NCBI GenBank assembly: GCA_947396885.1
Contig: OX377204.1
Coordinates: 93,444,728-93,508,727 of the forward strand
Length of the DNA: 64,000 bases
Direction: 5' to 3'
Origin: Heligmosomoides polygyrus polygyrus
Taxonomy: Eukaryota > Nematoda > Chromadorea > Rhabditida > Heligmosomidae
Position numbers and translations under genes: made by a program. The notes beneath the pieces were generated by a model. That model did not search any database. It was given only the letters and a program-made list of their open reading frames with translations, and had not been told where the DNA came from. Of the stretch, positions 31,653-43,753 are shown in pieces (within the stretch, counting starts at the first letter, position 1; every line of letters begins with the position of its first letter).

Positions 31653-32735
31653 CCCAGTAGGGGCCAGACTCATCAGCCGCTTACCGCCCTCTAACAGTGA
31701 AAATACCGCCAAATGAATGATGTATAAATGCTGGGACCAAGTTCATCAACCGCTTACCGGCCGGTAACGGTATATAGGTTATCTTATCTGTGTTTCTGTA
31801 TCTCTGCATTTCTGTATCACTTACTGCGTAGGCCGATATGGTGAATCCGCCCTGGGATGATACCGGCGGTATCATCGATGAATCTGGCCCCAGAAAAGGG
31901 CAATGGGGTCTAGTGAGCTCTGTGCTCACCCCCACGGCATCAGGGAATTCTGATCATTACAACCGAGGAGGATTTCAGGACTTATTCTCTACTTCTGATT
32001 ATGTATGGTAGTCGCGGCACTTCACCTATCGCAACAAATCTTGTGGAGTTGCCACATGTATAACCGGAGGAATTGAGCGAGTTCCTCACATATTTTCAGG
32101 TCAAAGGTTAGACGAAGTGTCCGTGTATATTGCGCGGTTGTTGATTGATTGTATACACAATGATGTTTTGTTGCGACCAAAACTTCTAGCGCCAGGCAGG
32201 ACTCGAACCCGCACCTCCCTCTGACCGGGCGGGAACGCTATACGCCTTTAAACCACCGGCGCCGTTTGATCGATCGTAACATTCACACCTCGTGGGACCG
32301 ATCGGCATTCACCCGTATCCGGCATGAGTTGTGCTGATGGTCTTGATAGAAAAAAATCAGCTTGCAACCTCGACACCAGCCACTTGAGGCTTAAAGAAAC
32401 AGATTTGAATTGTGTATATTGTGTCCCTTATATTCTGGGGCTTCCTTCCATGGACGCCTGGGGAATCTCAGTTTCAATGCGCATTGGGAGGGGTGTCCAT
32501 GAGCTTCAAGCTTCTTCAGCGTTGCAGTCAGATATGGCGACGTGGAATTTTCGGCGTAATGTGTGTTAAGGGGGGGGGGGGCTAAGAGTGCAGCGCTTTC
32601 TGTATCACGATTACTACCGGCAGTATCGTTGAGGAATCAGGCTCCCGACGAATGTCATATCAAGGGTTCGGCGGTATTTTCTCCGTTAGAGGGCGCTCAA
32701 TGGTTGAAGAATCTAACCCCGGGAGCCACTCGGCG
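31653..32735. mobile_element. Fold-back MITE with inner MITE and SINE
   Basis: GGGGCCAGACTCATCAGCCG and, inverted, GGGGTTAGATTCTTCAACCA are the ends, each followed by CGCCCTCTAAC and AAAATACCGCC. An inner palindrome lies at about 31736-31895. Confidence 0.65.
32186..32264 (-). mobile_element. tRNA-derived SINE unit, family 1
   Basis: GCGCCAGGCAGGACTCGAAC on + is the complement of the B-box/acceptor region. Flanks extend to about 32400 as in other copies. Confidence 0.75.
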
Positions 32736-32739
32736 GCCT

Positions 32740-34060
32740 CAGCGCATTTGAAAATTAGAAGAGCAAAGAGAAAGAAAGGCAAAAAACGAACGAAGCCCCC
32801 AATCGTCATTCTACGGCAGAAAGTCTGCAGCGCGGCGCATAGTCCGTTCTGTTCATATGTTATACATCGTCCGAGGCCAGCTCAACAACCCGCCAAGCTA
32901 CTGTAACTGCGAGCGGCGACACGCTACCGTACATAATTCAGGGACACACCTTACGTACGAACCGGTTGCGCTCACATAAACTCACGAAAAACCTTTCAAA
33001 AACTTCTCTACACCTCAGTTGCATCGAAAATTTTACTTAAGTTTGGCATACTCTAGACATGGAGATCGACTACACCCAGCTCTTGTTTGATCGTGATATT
33101 TTACGGATGTTCGTTGCTTGTTTGTTAGTATTGATTTATGACGACAAGTCGTCTCCATGGAAGGATTCCGTGCCCCATTTGACCACGTGCGCGCTCTCTG
33201 GGTTCTCCTCATTCCCCGAGCTAGTTCTCGGTGTCTCCTGACTTTCAGGGTCTTCTTCGTAATCAGCGCTTCCAGCCCTCGTTCTTGGGCCCGCGGAGAG
33301 TCGAGCGGCTGTGCGCGTTCGGAGAGGTTGGTTGCATGGGGTTTTCCTTTCTGCGCGTGTTTGAGTCGTGATTTCTCCTTTCGTACTCCTTATGCGTGTC
33401 TTGTGGTTTTAGATTTGTTCATAAATTGTTGTTTCTCAAGTTCTCATTTATCTTTGGTTTGTTCATCGGTGTCATAGTGTTGCAATCCTTTATTCTGTTG
33501 TTCCGATATTTCGTTGTTCTCCTTATAGCATGGTATTCCTCATCTACTCTGATGTTATGTTGGGTTTCACTTCCGGTATCCTCTTGTTTGGCCTCTTTTT
33601 GGTTTGTGACTTTTTATGTGGGTAACGGTTTCTTTCTAAAGTGGGTTTATTGTGTTAATCCTTTTTCCTGTTATCTTGTGGGTATTCACCTAACTCGCAT
33701 AGTGTTGTTTTGCTGATATCGAAGTTTATTTTGGTTGCCATATTGTATTGACGTAGTCTAGTCATGTTTTCTTCATGTATCCTTATCGTTACATTGGTTT
33801 ACATCGATGCTATAATACGTTATTCGTTATCCGCGTGCATGTTTATTTATGCATATTAAAGACGAAGGGTTCAGTTACCCAAGTCTGAGATGAATTTCGA
33901 CACGTGTGGTGGCAATTCTGTCTAATTCCGCGTGGCAGTGGTGTACTTCTGTTGGTTGAAGTCACTTAAATCTAGCTCACTCTCACGTCTGCCTTTTGCG
34001 ACGTAATAAACATGAACATAGACAAACATGTGGAAAAAGAAACTGCTTCATATAAAAGGC
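32740..34060. other. No gene recognised; T-rich block 33380-33780
   Basis: Long hydrophobic frames at 33380-33716 come from T-richness and lack splice support. I see nothing else firm. Confidence 0.45.
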
Positions 34061-34064
34061 CTAC

Positions 34065-34309
34065 CTGATACGCCCTGAAGCATGCTCCTCCTTCTCGTAA
34101 TGATATGTCGGAACTTGGCACTATATGATTGACAAGCGTCTTCTGACTAGGACTTCGATAAGTTGTGCCATTCACGCACTCTCGTCCCGCACCTATGCGA
34201 GTAGTCGGTATGGGCGCATTCCACTCCGATGACCCAAATAGTATTCGCGGTGACACGTGAACAGGCACGGTAAACATGACTTCTGGAGTGACTACGGTGA
34301 GTCCAAATT
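34065..34309 (-). CDS. Candidate internal exon, unrecognised
   Basis: Between TGCTTTTTTAG and the donor GTAGGC the minus frame stays open for 81 codons, reading VTPEVMFTVPVHVSPRILFG and LREGGACFRAYQ. The composition is soluble and extracellular-looking. Neighbouring exons are not found. The flank at 34370-34520 is a dispersed repeat, inverted at 63030-63140. Confidence 0.35.
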
Positions 34310-34319
34310 CTAAAAAAGC

Positions 34320-35170
34320 ATTTTCGTGTTTGAGTTTATGTACCGTGTTCTCTTCAAGTTGGACACTTTTCAAATCAAATCGGACGCTTTTATAAAAAAA
34401 ATTAGGCACTTTTCTAAGCACTTTTAAGCTTTACGCTTCAGAAATCAGACTGGACATCTTCCAAGTCAAAACGAGCTTATTCCACATTAAACTAGAGACT
34501 CCAAGACGGTTGGAATATTAATTGCTTAATGAAAATTTTCTTAGCATTTTTTAAATACGCGTCTCTACTAGGTGAATGGACTGTTTTAGAATTTGTAAAA
34601 TTTTATTTTCTAGAAAAACAATGGGTTTAATTTTGTTTTAAAGCGCAGGAAGCACAACCATTCAGTATTAGAAGAAAAGATAGCGGCCATTCACACGACT
34701 AGATGGCCGCGATTGTTATTCTATCAATCTCAAAAATTCTGTTTCATGTAACTACACATATAGCATTGATTTATGGTTCATCAACAAAAAAATAGAAATG
34801 CGCAGACGTACGCTCTAAACGAGTGAACAGCATTTACACTCAAATAAATAAAACTCGCGACGAGCTAGTCGAATGCACGGCACCACCTCTTCTTCATCTT
34901 TCTTTCAGAAATAATTTTTTTACAAAATTTAATACTGCGTCTTCACTTGTTAGGCTAACTTTAAAGAAAACCACACTAAATTTTCTTGAAACAAATAATT
35001 ATTTCAACCATTTTGGAAAGTTTCTATTTCTATTTTTTGTGGAAGAAAGCTCATTCATATTGGAAACATTTTTGACTTCTTTAAAAAGCGTCAAGTTTGC
35101 TTAGTAGAGTGTCTAATTTGATTTTATAGTGTCTGGTTAGATTTATTGCCCAATTTAAGTGAAAAATATA
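34320..35170. other. AT-rich; dispersed repeat only
   Basis: 34370-34520 matches 63030-63140 in inverted orientation (GAGCTCGTTTTGAYTTGGA). Otherwise nothing I can support. Confidence 0.4.
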
Positions 35171-35173
35171 CAT

Positions 35174-35340
35174 GAATGGTTGGATCTACCCTCGTCGGGA
35201 GGGAGCAAGCGCATTTTTTTGAACATAAGTGAAAGCCTTCGCATAATAAGGCAGAAGCTGAAGCTCAGACAGGAATTCGAGGGGCAAAAAGTACCCAAAT
35301 CCCTATATCCCTTCCGATTAGGATAGATCTGAATGACCTA
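35174..35340. mobile_element. MITE-like inverted pair
   Basis: GGATCTACCCTCGTCGGGAG and, inverted, AGATCTATCCTAATCGGAAG. Related to the ends at 18921-19117. Confidence 0.5.
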
Positions 35341-35675
35341 TCGTAGTCGTTGTTATTGTTACTGCACAAACTTACAACTTTAATTCACTGCTGCTCAGCG
35401 ATGGACCATCGGTTAAATTAACTACACTGCCATCAGCGCAATTCCAAGAAGATAAGATAGCGGACGGACGTTTTAGTTCTGCCAGGTAAATGTGTGCTCA
35501 TGTTTCGAAAGCCATAGGAAGAGCTACGCTTTCTGAAGCAAACGAATCTGTGCATTGAGAACTCCTTTTGAGGGCAAGAACGTTTCGACAACTTTGACTC
35601 AGCAAACGCCACAGCCATCAGCCACGACATGTGCGTTCGGATTCAGAAGTCCTGACACAGACGTCCTACAACGTG

Positions 35676-35840
35676 AATTCAGATTTAGAATTAGATTTAG
35701 ATATGATTTTATGTTACTGGACATCTGGAGAAAACATCTGTGATGAAATTGCGGATGTGGAGAATGGCCTCCCGTCGAAGGAGTACGCATCAGAACGTAA
35801 ATGCTGGGATTTTAAGTTTTACAAAAATTTCTTTGCGTAG
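35676..35840 (+). CDS. Candidate exon, unrecognised
   Basis: After a GTGAATTCAG acceptor the frame reads MILCYWTSGENICDEIADVE and then ERKCWDFKFYKNFFA to a TAG. No neighbours are linked, and RTE sequence begins immediately downstream. Confidence 0.25.
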   Translation, partial: NSDLELDLDMILCYWTSGENICDEIADVENGLPSKEYASERKCWDFKFYKNFFA

Positions 35841-35859
35841 CTTTGTGATGCTGCTTGCT

Positions 35860-36415
35860 AAGTTCACTGTCGCCAGGCAGAAGACATCGAGAAGCTCTTT
35901 GACATTAACGACGAGAACGGTCATCTTCTGATGGATGGTAAGAGGGCTGTGAAGCGATGGCATGATTACTGCGAGGAGATCTCGAATGTCGAATTGCCCA
36001 TCCTGCATCTCCTGTACGGTTCCGCTCAGAAGATCACGCAGTGAGCGAAACCGAAGCGGCCCTGAGGAAGATGAAGTCAGGCAAAGCCACTGGTCCCGGT
36101 GACCTCGAAGTGCGTGCCCTGCTGACTGGCTGACAGAGTTTTTCAATCAGATTATTTCTGAAAAGAACGTTTCCGAGGGCTGGCAGCAGAGCACGACCAT
36201 CCCGATTTGAAAGAAGAAGGGCAGTCCTGCGGACTGCGCTAGTAACCGTCCAATTTTCTTTCGCACATCAAGAAAATCTTTGAGCGAATTGTTGATGGTC
36301 GTATCCGTCATCCAGCTTTCCACGATTCAGTGTTGTTTCGTCTCTGGCTGTGGCACCATTGATGCCATTCACGCCAATAGTCTTCTGCTTGAGAAGCACC
36401 GCGAAAAACAGAAAC
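35860..36415 (+). mobile_element. RTE-like reverse transcriptase N-terminal fragment
   Basis: The frameshifted plus strand reads KRAVKRWHDYCEEISNVE, LRKMKSGKATGPGD, a TTIPI block and CGTIDAIHANSLLLEKHREK: the start of RT in the family whose C-terminus lies at 7894-8084. Cut off by a SINE. Confidence 0.75.
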
Positions 36416-36460
36416 GCCCGGTCAGAGGGAGGTACGGGTTCGAGTCCCGCCTGGCGCTAG
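36416..36460 (+). mobile_element. tRNA-derived SINE family 1, 5' truncated
   Basis: Only the 3' half of the tRNA-like core plus AGAAGTTTTGATCGCAAC is present, joined directly to the RTE fragment. Confidence 0.75.
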
Positions 36461-36724
36461 AAGTTTTGATCGCAACTTGTCATCGTTATGACAATTTTCA
36501 CTGATTTTTTTCAGGGATAGAGGAAGCTCTCTTCGAAACGAATTCATTCACGTTTTTATAGAACCTTGCGCAGCGACTTAGAATGTAAACAACAAAACAA
36601 CAAAAGCATTTCGAACTACTTTATTGACATCACGTATTCTGCTTCGTATTTTCACCGGGTTTCACCGTCACCGATCTGTGGTTTACATTGTGGGCTTTTA
36701 GAGCATCACGTTGTCTTCGAAATA

Positions 36725-39700
36725 TTAGGTCACGTACCGGCTTGTTGAACACTGCAAGAATTGCCCTAAACAGTTACTAAATAAAAACAGTATGAAGAGA
36801 ATATGAACGTGAAATATGGAGTACCCGTCAAGTATGTTTGATATCATCCACGTGAATACCGAGCAGAGAAAGAACTCAACCCTTGTCTTTGCGCAGAGAG
36901 TAAGTATGTGAAAGCCTGTTAGTGTAATTGCTAACGTTGCAGCCGTCAAACATCCCTAAACATTCAAAGTTATGAATAAGCTTATTTCGGTTGCAGCTTT
37001 TTTGTTTTGTATATTCTTTTTTGACAGCAACGAATGAAGATGATGGGGTCCTTCAGTCTCTAGAATCACATAGAGAGGGAATTCTTTAACCGAAATAAGT
37101 CAAAGTACTGTCCATGTTCGACTTTCAGTGGATCTTGGCATGATGATTTCAGACTATTATGATGTCTTATTAAGCTTAACTGGCACCCTTCGTAGAGCTC
37201 TGTAGGTTCTGACCTATTTGGTTTGATCTCCAGGGTATTTAAGGCAGGGGTCTGAGGGCTAAGGCTCATTCACCCACGATACGTCCAGCTTACGGGTGAT
37301 CGGTGGTCCACTCCGGCATACCACCTTAAAGGTTAGTCGTCTCTTGCAAACTCCCATCCCTGATCTTGTCTCTAGTATCCTCAAGAAAAGTACCCTGTAA
37401 GATGAAATGGTGTTTGGGGAGTAGTGTTGTGAATGATTTCGACTTTTCCAGGCTCAATAGAGCACTAAATAATTGGAAACAAATGATCGTTTCTGCCACA
37501 TTCCTGCCCGGCAGGGAAATGATTTGCGTAGTCAAATTATAAAACGGAAGAGCAAAATGAGTCACCTGGATATAGAAGCGGACATCTCTCCTCAGACTAT
37601 CATTCTGCTCCTCGGTATTGCTGTTTGACAGTACATTTCTCTGGAGAAAAGACAACGTTTCAGAAACCGTACGAGCATCCAGAAACAATCTGTTAGACTT
37701 GAAGCCCTCTCACCGCGTTCAGCCTCCGGAGAAGATAAAATGTTGCAAAATTTATGAATGCAACCATTGCGCAGACTATAAAACCATGCATCATGTCGCC
37801 GTAGAAGACTATTTCAGCGCAGCCGTCTCCGCGGTGAGCGATGGTGAGTAAAGACTCGTCGAAAAACAGATTGCAATCACCTAAAAGTTATCAAATAGAA
37901 CTCTAGAGCTGCAATTTGGCAAGCCTTGTTATTTTTAACAAGACGTTGCCAGAACATTTCAGCTGTTTTCTTTCACAGTATATGTCTCCTTTAACTACGA
38001 ACTCCAAATTGAATATGGTAGCAAAGTCAATGTTCTTTCGCTATGGGCCTGTTCATACTTCGCGAAAAGAGCGACTCGTCGCCCGTGCAAACCATGCAAA
38101 TTGATCGCGCGCCGCCGAAAAGTGTTCATATTCGAGCGACGGCTCTGTCGCTCCAGTCGCTGCTGTCGCCTGTTCATACTTCCGCGCTGCGCACGTCGCG
38201 CACGCTGCGCTGTCGTCGCTCTTGTCGCTGCTGTCGCGAAGTATGAACACGCCCATAGTCAGACGTCAGCCCTTTGTACAGGTGGTAGTCACCTCCAGCA
38301 GATCTATTCGTGTAGCTTGTCGCCTTGTGCGATGTTATGCCATCCTCGGCGTGGTGTCAGAACCGAAGAGCAGCTCTCAAACTCGTGGTTGCGAGGGAGC
38401 CACTGACTCTTGAGCAAGGCGACATGAATATGATTCGTCGTGAGCATTCTCATGTCTCACGAATACGTCAGAGCGCTTGACGGATGCCGAATTGCGCGAA
38501 CGCGCACTTTTCAGGTGGAAGCGAATTAAGCAGTGAGGGAACATGGGGTGTTTGACTGAGGGCAAATGGCTAGAGATCTAAACGGTCTGGAGCGATGCCG
38601 CTGAGAAACGATGTATGTGGGGAGGAAAGGGTCCTTAGGAAAGCATGACGATTACCGAAAACCGTACCATGCCCGAAAGCCGTACCATGCATCCGTTCCG
38701 CTCATCTCTGGCACTCTCAGCTCAACCGCATTTCAAAAGAGTTTAGTGGATACCTCAAGAAATCTTGGTAGCGCAGACATTTTTGCCCGCCCTTAATTTT
38801 TCATTTTTCTGACCGAAGAACACCAACAAAAAGGTCACTAATGTGAAAAGGTGAAGCATTAACTTTAGAAAAAGCATAGAATTCTTTCTATCCTCTCTAG
38901 GTGTTTTATCTAGAAACATAGAATTCTTCCCTTCGTCGCTCTCGTCTTTGTTTTCAGATGCTCGTCGATACGATGGGAGACGAGCGAGGACCACGATCCA
39001 TATAAGACCATCGACCGAGCCGGGACAACAACAGGGAGATCATTACCGAAGTCACGTCCGACTTCGCCCGACTTTAGCTATTGAGCGACTACCACCACCA
39101 TGTCTGTACACGTGATATTCGTGATCTGATTCTCTGCCTGAAGTCATGTCCAGGACCACATGGATAAAATAATGTTGCGACAACGTGTTAAAGCAGTGGT
39201 GCGGCCCATATGGGGCCATTTAGGCGCGCGCTAGAGGTAATCGAGATCCTCGGGAAGAAAGGCGCCCTTAGGCGACGGGCGACCTTTCAAGTCTAGGTAG
39301 CTGGTTTTCACTTATTGTATATAATGCCAGTGAAGAAAGCATTCGATGAACACCTTATTTGAAACGGTTGCTTCCACTTCAGAAATATTTGAAGCGGTTG
39401 CTTCCACTTCAGAAATTTTTGTAACAACTCACTAAAGAAGTATGTAGAAGCGTGAACAGCTGCTAACACCCAAAATGCCGCAATGAAGCATATCACATTA
39501 GTAGTCTTGAAAATGGAGCTAAACAAATGCAGTAAGACAAGATCATAAGAACCATTGTTGTCGTCTTTAGTTAATAAACTCTAAATCAAGTTAAAAACCT
39601 ACCTGTATGCGAAGGGAAATGCGATTGCAACGAATCGGTTCAGAGCTATATGTAACTGACAATAGTTGGAAGCATACCAGAATAGTGCCAACAATCGCCC

Positions 39701-41190
39701 TATAATGCGTGCCGCAGGCGATGTTTTCGCGAATAGATCCCGATCTCTGTGAGGGAAGAATTGTGGTTAGACTGATTTTCGACAGCCTTCAATAAGCCTT
39801 CGATGTACATGCTCTTTTATCAACTCATCCTTGACCAGTCTTCTGACGCCTATGCTAGTTGATTCACCATTGCAGACATCTCTCATTTTTGTTGCTGCTT
39901 CCAGGTGACGATTTTTGAAAACATAATGAGAAGCTTCACACTCCGAGAGGCCTCCGCACACTTTTGGCGGTAACGCGGCACCACGCTGCAGGCACCAAAA
40001 CTGCCGCGTGGGCGGCAAAAGTGTCTCGGCAGCGCGACAGGAGGTGCATCCGCCTCTCGCTGGGGGCGTGGCGTCAGGAGGTACCACGGAGCGGAAACTT
40101 TTCTTTTGTGTGTCAAAGGCCACGCAAGGCCTGATTTATACTTGCGCCGCTACGCGGGGCGACATGATGGTCTTCATAGATATCGATTTTCCGCGCCGCC
40201 CGGTCAATATCTATTCCGACTATGGCCAGTGTTATACTCCCGTGGGAGCATCCGCAGAACGTCCTCTGACTAGGGGTGCACCGCAGGCGGCAGGCGTGGC
40301 GGGGCGTAACGATTGGCCAGGTGTGGGATCGTTTTCGCCATTCCCGCCCTTCCGCGGACGCTCCTGGGGGAGTATAACTCAGGCCTATGGTCTGGCGCCG
40401 CGCAGAGGCGCAACTATAAACCAGGGCTAAGTCTGCCGCTAGACTCTCGGTGAAGCCTAGGGTTTGGGGTTGGATGAGCAAGGAGGACGAGAGGGAGATC
40501 GTAGGTCAGCAGGGGCGGGTGTACCTCATGATCGTCTTCTAAGTGTCTCGTGAAAGTGAAAGAACGATGTGGCGCGGCGTCAGCTTTGACTTCTCACTCC
40601 ATCTTCTCATTCGCAGTTTCATTATCATTATCTCAATCAGTTTCCGTTCTAGATCCCTGCCACGATCAGCTGGAGCCCAGGCTGAGGTTTGTCGGCGGCA
40701 AAGTGGCTGCAGCGGCAATAATGACTCAAGGCAAACGCAGCAGCTGCCGCTTTGGCGGCACATCAGCAGCAAGTTTTGCCGCCAGTGACATCGTTCTGTG
40801 TCTCTGCCCTATGCTTAAAGATAGGTCTGCTGCGTTGCCGCAACAACGTGCGAAGTCCTTTAGGTACGCCTTTTTCCTGCGAAACACAGCTGCACTGTAA
40901 TGAGAAGTGCGGCACCCTTGGCTCATGTTTACGGACGTAGCTAATTTGGTGAATTTGAAAATCAATAACTTTTTTCACGAAGTTTGTCGTTTTCACCTGT
41001 TAATTAGAAGAGAATATGAAACAACTCACAGCAACGTAATTGGAGCCATCCAAAACACACTTATTAGCAGCGCTCCTGTATTGGCAGTCAAATGTGAAAT
41101 GCATATATATCCAAATGCATTGCGAAACATTGACGACGTCAGAAATGCAACAACAATTATGATGTTAAGGGCAGATCCAGATAGTCCGAG
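36725..41190 (-). CDS. srx-like seven-transmembrane chemoreceptor (first exon not found)
   Basis: Six minus-strand exons agree in phase: 41030-41190 (helices 1-2; LGLSGSALNIIIVVAFLTSS), 39603-39746 (helix 3; QLHIALNRFVAIAFPFAY), 39433-39518 (helix 4; VICFIAAFWVLAAVHAS), 37714-37880 (CNLFFDES loop, helix 5), 37566-37640 (third inner loop, RRDVRFYIQ), and 36725-36955 (helices 6-7; FLCSVFTWMISNILDGYSIF). That is about 287 codons, close to the usual size of roughly 300. The NRF-x-AIAFP motif ending helix 3, the RF-IQ-G entry to helix 6 and the DG in helix 7 match the nematode srx family of chemosensory receptors. A short first exon with the start codon should lie above 41190. The last exon may contain a further 57-bp in-phase intron. 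Introns hold MITEs. Confidence 0.78.
38044..38255. mobile_element. MITE, 212 bp, TA duplication
   Basis: TGGGCCTGTTCATACTTCGC and the inverted TGGGCGTGTTCATACTTCGC, with TA at 38042-38043 and 38256-38257. It lies in an intron of the chemoreceptor gene. Confidence 0.9.
39360..39420. repeat. Short tandem duplication in an intron
   Basis: GCGGTTGCTTCCACTTCAGA-type unit of about 30 bp present twice. Confidence 0.8.
40127..40430. mobile_element. MITE with a second MITE nested inside
   Basis: The outer ends (AGGCCTGATTTATACTTGCG; right end complementary to AGCCCTGGTTTATAGTTGCG) and body match 28127-28263. The inner element at about 40223-40390 has its own ends (GGCCAGTGTTATACTCCC and the inverted GGCCTGAGTTATACTCCC). 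Confidence 0.8.
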
Positions 41191-41835
41191 CTAAAATATC
41201 GTATATTTATTGTTTAGTCACATAGTGACATTAAAGTTGTACCAATCATCATGGTATACGTACTATATGTATCTCATCAAAATTATAAGGTCCTGATAAG
41301 TAGCGACTAATTTGGCTAGTCAAAGGTATAAATTATATTAAATAATAGAATGTGTTGCCCGCAACTAAGTGTTCTTCAAACAATTAAAGTGCATCAACTT
41401 TATAGCTACGATTATACGTGTGAGATTCAAAAATAGTAACTTCTACTTTTTCTTTTTAGGTGAGTGCCCATTTTTTAGGAGTATGAGTATATATACATAA
41501 TTTTTTTAGATTTCGTTGGCTAGACTAGTAAGATTCGACCACCCAGACTGATTGGAATTGGTTGTTCTCTTTGGCTGGCTCTTAACAAAGACGAATACAC
41601 TGTCTTTTTATTACTTTCTATTAACACAAACAATTGTATTTAAAAAACACAAAAAATGAGCACGTGCAGTTATATGTGCTGTAGAGAATGCACTCTCTGC
41701 TTTTTAGGCAGTCTATTTCCACGTAGTGACTTAATTATCCACACGTTTTCGTTAAAATCTCTGGATACGATAGGCGTTGCAAATGTTTTCGAATGCTGTG
41801 AATGCTTAGCATTGCAATGTTATGAGAATAGATGG
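41191..41835. other. Upstream of the chemoreceptor; no exon found
   Basis: Should contain the short first exon of the receptor gene on the minus strand. I could not choose one with matching phase. Confidence 0.4.
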
Positions 41836-42446
41836 TGTCTTGCCCGGGTGAGTCCGTTGAACCGGTGGTAGAACTCATGTGGCCCTCAACCCGATGCCAC
41901 CTGTGAGGCACAATCACGGTCGAGGTCTTACCCATGCGCGCTAGCTCTTATGTTGGCTGCCACGTTAACATTAAGCCCTTGTTGCCCTGAATGAAGCACA
42001 CCTCATACCAATGCGATTCTTATTTAGGATCCCCCGCGGACTGCTCCTACGCTGGCCCCGGCATCCATCACCCATCTTCAAATCGCTCACCTGATAAAAT
42101 TGAACCGTCTGCAGTATTTAACCCTGCGCTCGGAATAAATCTTTTACCACTCTCAAGTCCTATAACAGTGCGCAATAGATATCAGACCTCATAGCAACTC
42201 GATACACACAATACATATCAATATGAGAACACAGCCGCCTACGAGCTAAGGCTGAGCATCGCAACGTTACCTACGGGTCAGCACCAAGCGCAACCCGCAG
42301 ACCCTTCCAGGCTCCTAACGTGGAGCCTGTGCTCACGTGGACGGTGGCTCGGTCAGTCTCTGCGCGTTCTGTGCTGGTCGACTGGAGTCCTGCGCGGCTG
42401 GTCGAGTCGATGTCCCGATGGAGTGGAGACTGCGCTGACGATGGAG
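41836..42446 (+). repeat. Dispersed repeat of about 610 bp, copy 1
   Basis: Matches 53515-54145 in opposite orientation from end to end with scattered indels. Contains a TATTTAACCC box and GGAATAAATC, so a solo LTR is possible. Confidence 0.7.
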
Positions 42447-42651
42447 TACCGGAGAGAAGAACGGACCGACCATTCGCTGCAACGACGAAGCCGAAGACTA
42501 CCGGGCGCGCGGGAAGGCGTTTATAGTGCGTCGCGGCGTGTACGCGCGACCGTATGCCTCCCGCGTTGGGACCTGGGCGCCTCCCAGTGTATGTGTCCTT
42601 GAAGAGTCGTGATGGAACGTGGCGAGCGTCACGACAGTTGGCTCTACGTAC

Positions 42652-42790
42652 CGAATTCTTTGCAAAATGCTTTTCACATAGAGATGCTTCTCCTGATATG
42701 AGCTCATATAAAAGAAAGTGTCTATGAGTCCTCTCACCTATTCTTCTCCGTGGGTGTCTTCTCTGGGGTACTGTTTTCTGTCGCTTTGAG
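42652..42790 (-). CDS. Two candidate mini-exons with Cys/His motif
   Basis: The exon ending 42738 reads KRQKTVPQRRHPRRRI and uses a GTGAGA donor. After a 45-bp intron, the exon 42652-42692 reads EASLCEKHFAKNS and ends at GTACGT. The C-x2-H-F word is reminiscent of THAP-type fingers, but too little is present to call it. Confidence 0.25.
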
Positions 42791-43009
42791 TTCGTATTTT
42801 TATGGTAAAACATTAAAAATCAACGTGTAATTACACAAGTTTGAGGAGTGGACGGAACGCGGTCATGTCTCGCCTGCCTATCTCGAGCATTTCTACGTGC
42901 ACACTTAGGTGGATGTTCATTTGTTTTTGGCACAGAAACTTCCATGATGGTCATTACAAGCGTGCATACGTAAAAATGTTTTCATTAATTGTAAATAGCA
43001 ACCCTTGCT

Positions 43010-43753
43010 CTATTTTTGTTTTAAAATACTTAGCAATAGGAACTGAAAGGCAGATGTACTTTTCCGCATTACAATTTTGAGGAAAAATGAGGAACGAACG
43101 AAAAGTGTAACACATTTAGGATGGAATTATGCTATTTCAAAACGACAGAAAATTTAGATAAGACCTAGAAACTAAGGGAAAATGAAGTGAAGAAATTAGG
43201 AAAAACTAAATGAAAACATTAGATTCGAAAAGCGGCATCTTTAAAACTAGTAACTGGATACTCATTTTTGCTACTACATCTTTGTAAGTTTTGCAACTTA
43301 CTAAAACTTTCAGTTACGTCGTTTTGCAATGTTGGTTTGGTTTTCTTTATAACGAGATTTTCGATTAAGGATGTTGATAACATTAGATAAACGCTTAAAA
43401 ACACTTACAGTTATCATCGTGATGCTTGCTGCTATATCTTCAGTCCTTTTTGCTGAATTCGTCTCGATTTCCTTCATCTCTTCTCCACAAAAGGTTGTAA
43501 GTCCGGCTGACGGGTCTCTTGCTGCAAACTGGTAAAAGGAGTCTAAATTGGTTTTTCAGTAAACTACGGATGTAGTGAAAATACTTTGGAACAGACAGAG
43601 CATTGTGCCTGTTATAAAGGAAACGTGGAAAAACAACCTCAAGCTTCGAATCAATCACCTATTCACGAAGACACAGAATAGTAACGAGTAACCAGACAGG
43701 AGTTCCTTCTTACCGCCTTTGCTTTGCTTACCCATCTTGTAATCATGTTCCAT
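43010..43753 (-). CDS. Candidate 55-residue tail-anchored membrane protein
   Basis: Three minus-strand exons agree in phase: 43732-43753 (ATG, MEHDYKM, donor GTAAGC), 43409-43521 (after TTTGCAG, reading GEEMKEIETNSAKRTEDIAA, donor GTAAGT), and 43010-43042 (after CTGCCTTTCAG, FLLLSILKQK, then TAG). The product would be a short acidic/helical segment followed by a C-terminal hydrophobic stretch (SITMITFLLLSIL), as in tail-anchored proteins. I do not recognise it. The clean splice sites are the main support. Alternatively exon 2 reads on without splicing. Confidence 0.42.

Noticed and set aside
37618..37851. Plus-strand frame with a convincing donor and Cys-rich peptide
   Set aside because: The complementary strand encodes the helix-5 exon of the chemoreceptor in phase with five other exons; the plus frame is its shadow.
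40907..41194. Plus-strand 95-codon frame
   Set aside because: Antisense to the helix 1-2 exon (41030-41190) of the chemoreceptor.
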